A stretch of DNA of 64,000 nt from Alisma plantago-aquatica. Its lineage: Eukaryota > Streptophyta > Magnoliopsida > Alismatales > Alismataceae. Under the pieces are notes generated by a model, which was not told the DNA's origin, did no database searches, and saw only the letters and a program-made list of their open reading frames with translations. The translations under genes and the position numbers were made by a program. This document shows, in pieces, positions 61,952 through 64,000 of this stretch (positions are counted from its first letter, which is position 1; each line of letters opens with the position of its first letter). The DNA is taken from positions 1,537,665,072 through 1,537,729,071 of the forward strand of contig OY856409.1 of assembly GCA_963693085.1 (NCBI GenBank). The letters run 5' to 3'.

Positions 61952-62820
61952 AAATACCCCAGACTTGAATCTTTATTTGTCCTCAAACAAATAAAATCAC
62001 AAATTATTCCAATTTAGACTAACAATATGTCTATCCTCACCCTTGTAACATCACTTTATTCCTTACCCAAATTTTTCCAAGCAACCCAATCTCCTAAAAC
62101 CACATAACACAAAATTCTATATTCCCTCTTAAAAACGAATATCATATCTTGGTTCTAAATCAAGATTTTGTAGAAAAACATGCTTCATCTTACTTTTGCT
62201 TTGACACTCTCATTTTTATAAAAAAAAAATTTGTGAGTTGTTGTAAAAGAACAAGATGAAATTAGGGGGTGTGAAAACAAAGAAGGAAGTGATGAATTTT
62301 TTTTATCACTCCTCTATTTGACTTGGGATTTAGATTTGTGGAGTTGTGGCTACATTGGTCACAATTTTTTTCATGTGCACTTTTGGCATCTTTTGATGGT
62401 ACACCCCTTTGTGGCGTATGGATTTTTTTATGGGAAGCATGCCACCCCGGACTTAATTTTTTTCTGGTGGTGATTCATTACTTCTCTTTTTTTAGAAAGA
62501 AAATAAGGGGGAAATAAAAAGTGTCCTTGTGCTTATAACTTCACACATTTATTTTCTCCCTTTTTTTGAAAGTGTCATTACATCAGAAAGAACATTCATA
62601 TCAATCACATTATACAAGATTTTTATCAAGTTAATCAACAGTTTAAAAATAGAGAAAATTTGTGTTTGATTTTGATTGATTCCATACGACTTGCCAACTT
62701 TTCCAAGGAGTGATGTTATTTTGGGATCCTAGGTGACATGGTGGTTTCAGATATGGCAATTTGTAACAATTTTTACAAAAGATTTACTAAATTCAAAGGG
62801 GTACAATGATAAACATATAT
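61952..62820 (-). other. Noncoding 3' interior of element E
   Basis: AT-rich, with several long T-runs and no frame of note. Lies between the purine tract and the ORFs to the right. Confidence 0.4.
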
Positions 62821-63246
62821 TCATATTGGCCGACTAGATAAAGGCCATTTTGCAATAAAAGAAATAAAAGTATGGCCGACTAGATAATGGCCATGAACAA
62901 AGCAACTATATGCAAAATAAAAAAGAAGGTAGAAATAATGCAAGAAAAAAAGATAAGGTGGGTGGAACGGAAACATACCACCCACCTCCGCCCCAGACTT
63001 AGATTTTTGCTTGTTTCGAGAAAAATTAAAACCTGAGATGGAGGGAAGAGAAGAGTGAGGATTTCTAGGTGGCACAGGTAGCTCAAAAAATGTCCAGCTG
63101 AAGGGGATGTGTATGAGAGTTGGGACCTTTATCTGAGGAGCTTCATAGTGTACCCTATGATAGTGTAATTGTAGAAGCTCAGCGGGGTGTTCATATTTTC
63201 TTTCACCTCGCATTACCCCCAATAATATCCATAGATCTTCCTTCAT
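62821..63246 (-). CDS. Unidentified retroelement ORF (element E, downstream)
   Basis: 141 codons from ATG 63246, overlapping the previous ORF's TGA as ATGA. Text such as FSRNKQKSKSGAEVGG is a translation of a second AAGTCTGGGG purine tract (about 62993-63002), so the 3' half is probably noncoding. I do not recognise a domain. It may be the tail of the upstream ORF after a stop. Confidence 0.3.
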   Translation of the reverse strand: MKEDLWILLGVMRGERKYEHPAELLQLHYHRVHYEAPQIKVPTLIHIPFSWTFFELPVPPRNPHSSLPSISGFNFSRNKQKSKSGAEVGGMFPFHPPYLFFLHYFYLLFYFAYSCFVHGHYLVGHTFISFIAKWPLSSRPI

Positions 63247-63998
63247 AGAAAGGGAAGTGTTGAAGATGGATGTGGATTGGGGGAGGCTGACGGGTACCCC
63301 ACCAGTAATGCTAGTGGAGCATGATGAACTGAGTAAGGTGGAGGATCTGGTTCAGGTTTTCCACCATCATGATGACCTGCACATGGGAGAATTGATGCTA
63401 ATACAAAAATTTTAAAATCATTTACAAAAGTGTTTTGTTTCTCCTTAAAATTAATACCACCAACATTCGGTTTGGTAAGTTTCATTGTTGATGTAACATA
63501 TGTCTCTAGTTTTTTTGTACAAGGGTTCCCCAAGTATTTAGGAGGGATGTTGATGTCTTCCTTGCAAACAATAGAAGGGGGTGTGTGGGCTTCTTCCAAT
63601 GGTGGTATCTCCCCTTCTAGATCAGCCATGTGTGGGATGGAAATTGGTTGTGACGGCTTGGGAAGAATCATAAAGGGGGTTAGATTCTCATTATCCAAAA
63701 TAGACTCAAAAGAAGGGTATTGGTCTATGGTATCATTTAGATTTATGTTGAGGATGGGAGGAGTTTTTGGATCTTCATAATGACTCTCCGACTTTGACAT
63801 TTCATATTCAAGTAAAAGAGTCTCTAAAGGAAAGATAGGGATACCAACGTCCTCATGACACACAAAATATGGCTCCATGGTTTGTGTTGTTTCTTCAGGA
63901 TCCGACATATATGACAGAAAATAAGGATCATCATCGTCGTCGTCATCCAGAAGAACCATCTTGGGTTGCTGAAGATCTATTAGGGGAGTTTGTGGTTG
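63243..63998 (-). CDS. Acidic Pro-rich ORF of element E, open at right edge
   Basis: A minus-strand frame open from the window edge (QPQTPLIDLQQPKMV, then a run of seven Asp) to TGA at 63243. The listed ATG 63959 is internal to an open frame, so the true start is probably beyond 64000. It is acidic and Pro-rich (PKTPPILNINLNDTIDQYPS, PEPDPPPYSV) with no known domain. Its place upstream of an Athila-type purine tract and LTR on the same strand suggests a retroelement accessory ORF, not a host gene. Confidence 0.4.
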   Translation of the reverse strand, partial: QPQTPLIDLQQPKMVLLDDDDDDDPYFLSYMSDPEETTQTMEPYFVCHEDVGIPIFPLETLLLEYEMSKSESHYEDPKTPPILNINLNDTIDQYPSFESILDNENLTPFMILPKPSQPISIPHMADLEGEIPPLEEAHTPPSIVCKEDINIPPKYLGNPCTKKLETYVTSTMKLTKPNVGGINFKEKQNTFVNDFKIFVLASILPCAGHHDGGKPEPDPPPYSVHHAPLALLVGYPSASPNPHPSSTLPFL

Positions 63999-64000
63999 AT

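Noticed and set aside
1..64000. tRNA, rRNA or organelle-derived inserts and integrated pararetrovirus
   Set aside because: Looked for cloverleaf-like, rRNA-like or movement/coat-protein-like segments and saw none convincing by eye; a covariance-model or database search could still find small ones.

Overview
The window reads as repeat-rich nuclear DNA of a flowering plant, probably a pericentromeric or intergenic heterochromatic block. The background is AT-rich, almost every recognisable coding segment belongs to a transposable element, and the families present (Sirevirus-type Ty1/copia, chromodomain Ty3/gypsy, Athila-like gypsy, plant L1-type LINE, CACTA/En-Spm) are typical of angiosperm genomes. 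I cannot name the species. The only candidate host gene is an open 209-codon frame running off the left edge on the minus strand, with a plausible TATA/CT-rich promoter behind it.

Layout. 1-1102: partial minus-strand ORF and its upstream DNA. 1103-21230: element A, a minus-strand LTR element with LTRs of about 4.9 kb around an interior of only about 0.8 kb. Its right LTR was later split by three nested insertions: a 6.1-kb Sirevirus-like element that encodes Gag only (8031-14144, target duplication ACCTC), a short LINE-type retroposon (16525-17080) and a 5'-truncated LINE (18069-20837). 21231-26517: minus-strand gypsy element B, truncated where it meets A. 26518-33370: strongly decayed plus-strand DNA with an Athila-like protease/RT/RNase H remnant and a possible env-like remnant. 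33371-45127: plus-strand chromodomain gypsy element C, with a full 4.2-kb 5' LTR and a truncated 3' LTR. 45128-59490: minus-strand Sirevirus-like element D, retaining its 3' LTR, polypurine tracts, an env-like reading frame and the last codons of pol. D is interrupted by a complete 9.8-kb CACTA transposon (48344-58118, target duplication AGG). 59491-64000: Athila-like LTR sequence and the interior of minus-strand element E, which runs off the right edge.

How the parts relate. The nesting gives an order of events: A before its three inserts; C before D; D before CACTA. The Gag-only element (LTRs about 97% identical by eye) looks young, and A (LTRs about 85% identical) looks old. Nearly all coding frames carry stops, many of which fit C-to-T change at CGA, CAG or CAA codons, as expected in methylated, silenced DNA. 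The CACTA element is the best-preserved autonomous-type unit: tnp2-type transposase, a second gene with a C48 (Ulp1-like) protease domain, a GC-rich leader and complete ends. A GGTCGAG/CTCGACC inverted-repeat motif recurs in several unrelated element families. All boundaries and identities come from reading the sequence; no database search was made.
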